Source: Bacteroidales bacterium
GTDB lineage: Bacteria > Bacteroidota > Bacteroidia > Bacteroidales > Muribaculaceae
Length of the DNA: 7,098 nucleotides
Direction of reading: 5' to 3'
Assembly (NCBI GenBank): GCA_030526455.1
Contig: JAUNCU010000055.1
Span: 4,722-11,819, forward strand
The stretch's first letter is position 1; every line of letters starts with the position of its first letter. This document shows positions 5,653 to 7,098 of the stretch, one piece after another. The notes beneath the pieces are model-generated. The model saw only the letters and a list, made by a program, of their open reading frames with translations, made no database searches and was not told the DNA's origin. Position numbers and translations under genes: made by a program.

Positions 5653-7098
5653 GTGAACAAATTTCAACATAACTCACAACTAGGGCATAAGGCTGCAAAA
5701 TGCATCTTATGCCTTTTGCCTCTATTTATCGGCCTCGTGACGGTGAATTCTGTGGCGCAGAACAAGCAGAAGCCACCCAAGGAAATCAAGCCTACGATTC
5801 CCGACGCCAACCGCTACCAGCAAAACAAGGTGTTTCTGGAGCGCGCCGACTCTATGCTCTCGGCTCCCGTGGCGAATCCCGCCGACTCCTACATCCTGCT
5901 GATGGGCAACATCGAGTTTTCGCGCGGCGATATGCGCCTCTACTGCGATAGCGCACACTATTACGACCAAATCAACTCCATCGACGCCTTCGGCAACGTG
6001 AGAATGGAGCGCGCCGACAACCTGAGCGGACGCGCCGACCAACTCCACTACGACGGCGCAAGGGAGGTGATGAACCTGGTGGGCAACGTGAGCATCACCA
6101 AGGACAACCGCACCCTCACCAGCCAGGCCATCGACTACTACGTGCCCACCAACGTGGGTAAATACACCTCAAACGGCCGACTGGAAGACCCCAAGAATGT
6201 GCTCACCTCCATCGTGGGTGAATACAACTTCAACACCGATGATGCCGTGTTTAGCAACAATGTGGACCTGGTGAACAGCCGCGACAACTACATCATCCAC
6301 ACCGACAAACTGCTCTACAACACCCGCACCAATATCGCCAATCTGGTGGTGCACTCCGAAATCACATCGGACGACAACAAGATCATCACCTCGTGTGGCG
6401 ACTACAACACCGACACCGAGAAGGCCAACCTCTACGTGAAGGACGGCAAGCAGCCGAAACTCTTCGCCAAAGACGACCGCACGCTCGAGGGCGACTCCAT
6501 TCACTACGACCGCCACACGGGCGAAGGCACCGCGAAGGGCAACGTGACGGTTGTGGACCCCAAGCACAACGCCATCCTCACCGGCGGCTTCGGCTACCAC
6601 AACGAGCAGACCCACGTGAGTTACGCCACCGACCGCGCCTTGGCTCGCATCTACAACAAGGAGAACGCCAAGCAGGGCGAACGCAGCGACACGCTCTTCT
6701 TCCACGGCGACACCATCACCACCATCCAGGAGCCCGACAAGAACCGCGTGCTCACGGCTACGGGCGGCGTGAAATTCTACCGTAAAGACGTGCAGGGCAT
6801 ATGCGGAAACCTCTCCTTCGCCCAGCGCGACTCTATCCTGAACCTCTACAATCACCCGGTGGTGTGGAGCGGCGAGCGCCAAATCTCCAGCGACAACGAA
6901 ATCAATGTGCATATGCGCGACAGCAGTTCGGTGGACTGGGCCACCATCCCCAATCGCGGCCTGATTGTGGAGCATCTGGGCGAGATTTACTACAACCAGA
7001 TTTCGGGCAAATACATCAAGGCCTACTTCGAGAAGCGCACCGCCTACTACGACGACGGCACCGAAGCCACCCAGAACGAACTGCGCCACGTGGATGTG
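5653..7098 (+). CDS. OstA/LptA-like exported protein, partial at 3' end
   Basis: The frame is open from the stop of surA to the right window edge (482 codons from GTG 5653), so the C-terminus is missing. A signal peptide is clear: Lys3, Lys13, Lys16, hydrophobic core about 17-31 (CILCLLPLFIGLV), then NSVA before Gln36. The mature part opens PPKEIKPTIPDANRYQ and continues as repeated short beta-strand modules with GNI/GNV-type turns at residues 85-87, 114-116, 144-146, 202-204, 296-298 and 371-373. CDSAHYY and LEGDSIHYD match the OstA pattern of alternating strands. The OstA fold forms the periplasmic lipopolysaccharide bridge (LptA) and the N-domain of LptD; Bacteroidales have a long OstA-like protein of this kind. 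No in-frame ATG precedes the signal peptide; GTG 5653 or TTG 5644/5650 must be used. Only 18 bases separate it from surA, which suggests one transcript. Whether a beta-barrel follows cannot be seen. Confidence 0.82.
   Translation, partial: MNKFQHNSQLGHKAAKCILCLLPLFIGLVTVNSVAQNKQKPPKEIKPTIPDANRYQQNKVFLERADSMLSAPVANPADSYILLMGNIEFSRGDMRLYCDSAHYYDQINSIDAFGNVRMERADNLSGRADQLHYDGAREVMNLVGNVSITKDNRTLTSQAIDYYVPTNVGKYTSNGRLEDPKNVLTSIVGEYNFNTDDAVFSNNVDLVNSRDNYIIHTDKLLYNTRTNIANLVVHSEITSDDNKIITSCGDYNTDTEKANLYVKDGKQPKLFAKDDRTLEGDSIHYDRHTGEGTAKGNVTVVDPKHNAILTGGFGYHNEQTHVSYATDRALARIYNKENAKQGERSDTLFFHGDTITTIQEPDKNRVLTATGGVKFYRKDVQGICGNLSFAQRDSILNLYNHPVVWSGERQISSDNEINVHMRDSSSVDWATIPNRGLIVEHLGEIYYNQISGKYIKAYFEKRTAYYDDGTEATQNELRHVDV
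5682..5717 (+). promoter_or_regulatory. terminator-like hairpin inside the OstA-like signal-peptide coding region
   Basis: GGCATAAG (5684-5691) is the exact reverse complement of CTTATGCC (5706-5713). Two more pairs (5682/5715, 5683/5714) extend the base. Inside, TGCA (5694-5697) pairs with TGCA (5701-5704) around an AAA loop. TTTT (5714-5717) follows. The form is that of an intrinsic terminator with a short U-tract, yet it sits about 30 bases inside the predicted reading frame. It may attenuate readthrough from surA into the OstA-like gene, or be translated through without effect. Confidence 0.4.

Noticed and set aside
5700..5951. 83-codon plus-strand frame starting ATG at 5700
   Set aside because: It overlaps the OstA-like gene in another frame and lacks a signal peptide or recognisable motif; the OstA-like frame has both.
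6169..7089. Minus-strand open frame antisense to the OstA-like gene (306 codons)
   Set aside because: Val/Gly/Ala-rich low-complexity translation; the plus frame encodes OstA-type strands and a signal peptide across the same bases.

Overview
The window looks like a stretch of a Bacteroidales chromosome (Bacteroides, Prevotella or Muribaculaceae-like; no finer call is possible by eye). Four things point there. The gene order is recQ end, guaB, parvulin-type prolyl isomerase, SurA-like protein, OstA-like protein, which I recall from that order. The recQ tail has the Bacteroidetes-type ending. The starts lack a Shine-Dalgarno sequence and follow A/T-rich leaders. Promoter-like sites fit the Bacteroidetes -33 TTTG / -7 TAnnTTTG pattern better than the E. 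coli one. Coding DNA is clearly richer in G+C than most of the gaps.

Layout, all on the + strand: 2-208, last 68 codons of a RecQ helicase. 209-416, AT-rich gap with two inverted repeats and a candidate promoter before guaB. 417-1889, complete IMP dehydrogenase (guaB) with a CBS pair and an intact active site. 1890-1985, short gap with two small hairpins. 1986-3905, exported 639-residue protein with two parvulin domains and a degenerate third. 3930-3967, strong intrinsic terminator. 3968-4150, an inverted repeat followed by a very G-rich tract of (G)GGAT units that should be able to form G-quadruplexes. 4151-4287, AT-rich promoter and leader region. 4288-5634, SurA-like periplasmic chaperone with two parvulin domains, starting at GTG. 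From about 5653 to the window end, an OstA/LptA-like exported protein that starts at a non-ATG codon and is cut by the right edge.

Functionally, guaB is cytoplasmic purine metabolism. The last three genes form an envelope-biogenesis group: two secreted chaperone/isomerase proteins for outer-membrane protein folding, and an OstA-fold protein expected to work in lipopolysaccharide transport. surA and the OstA-like gene are only 18 bases apart and are probably cotranscribed. The first isomerase gene is separated from them by a strong terminator.

I see no evidence for a new defence, mobile or biosynthetic system. The genes are core genes. The features that deserve a second look are regulatory or structural: the G-quadruplex-prone tract, a terminator-like hairpin inside the OstA-like signal-peptide coding region, the inverted repeats before guaB, and the way catalytic histidines are lost from the SurA-like parvulin domains.
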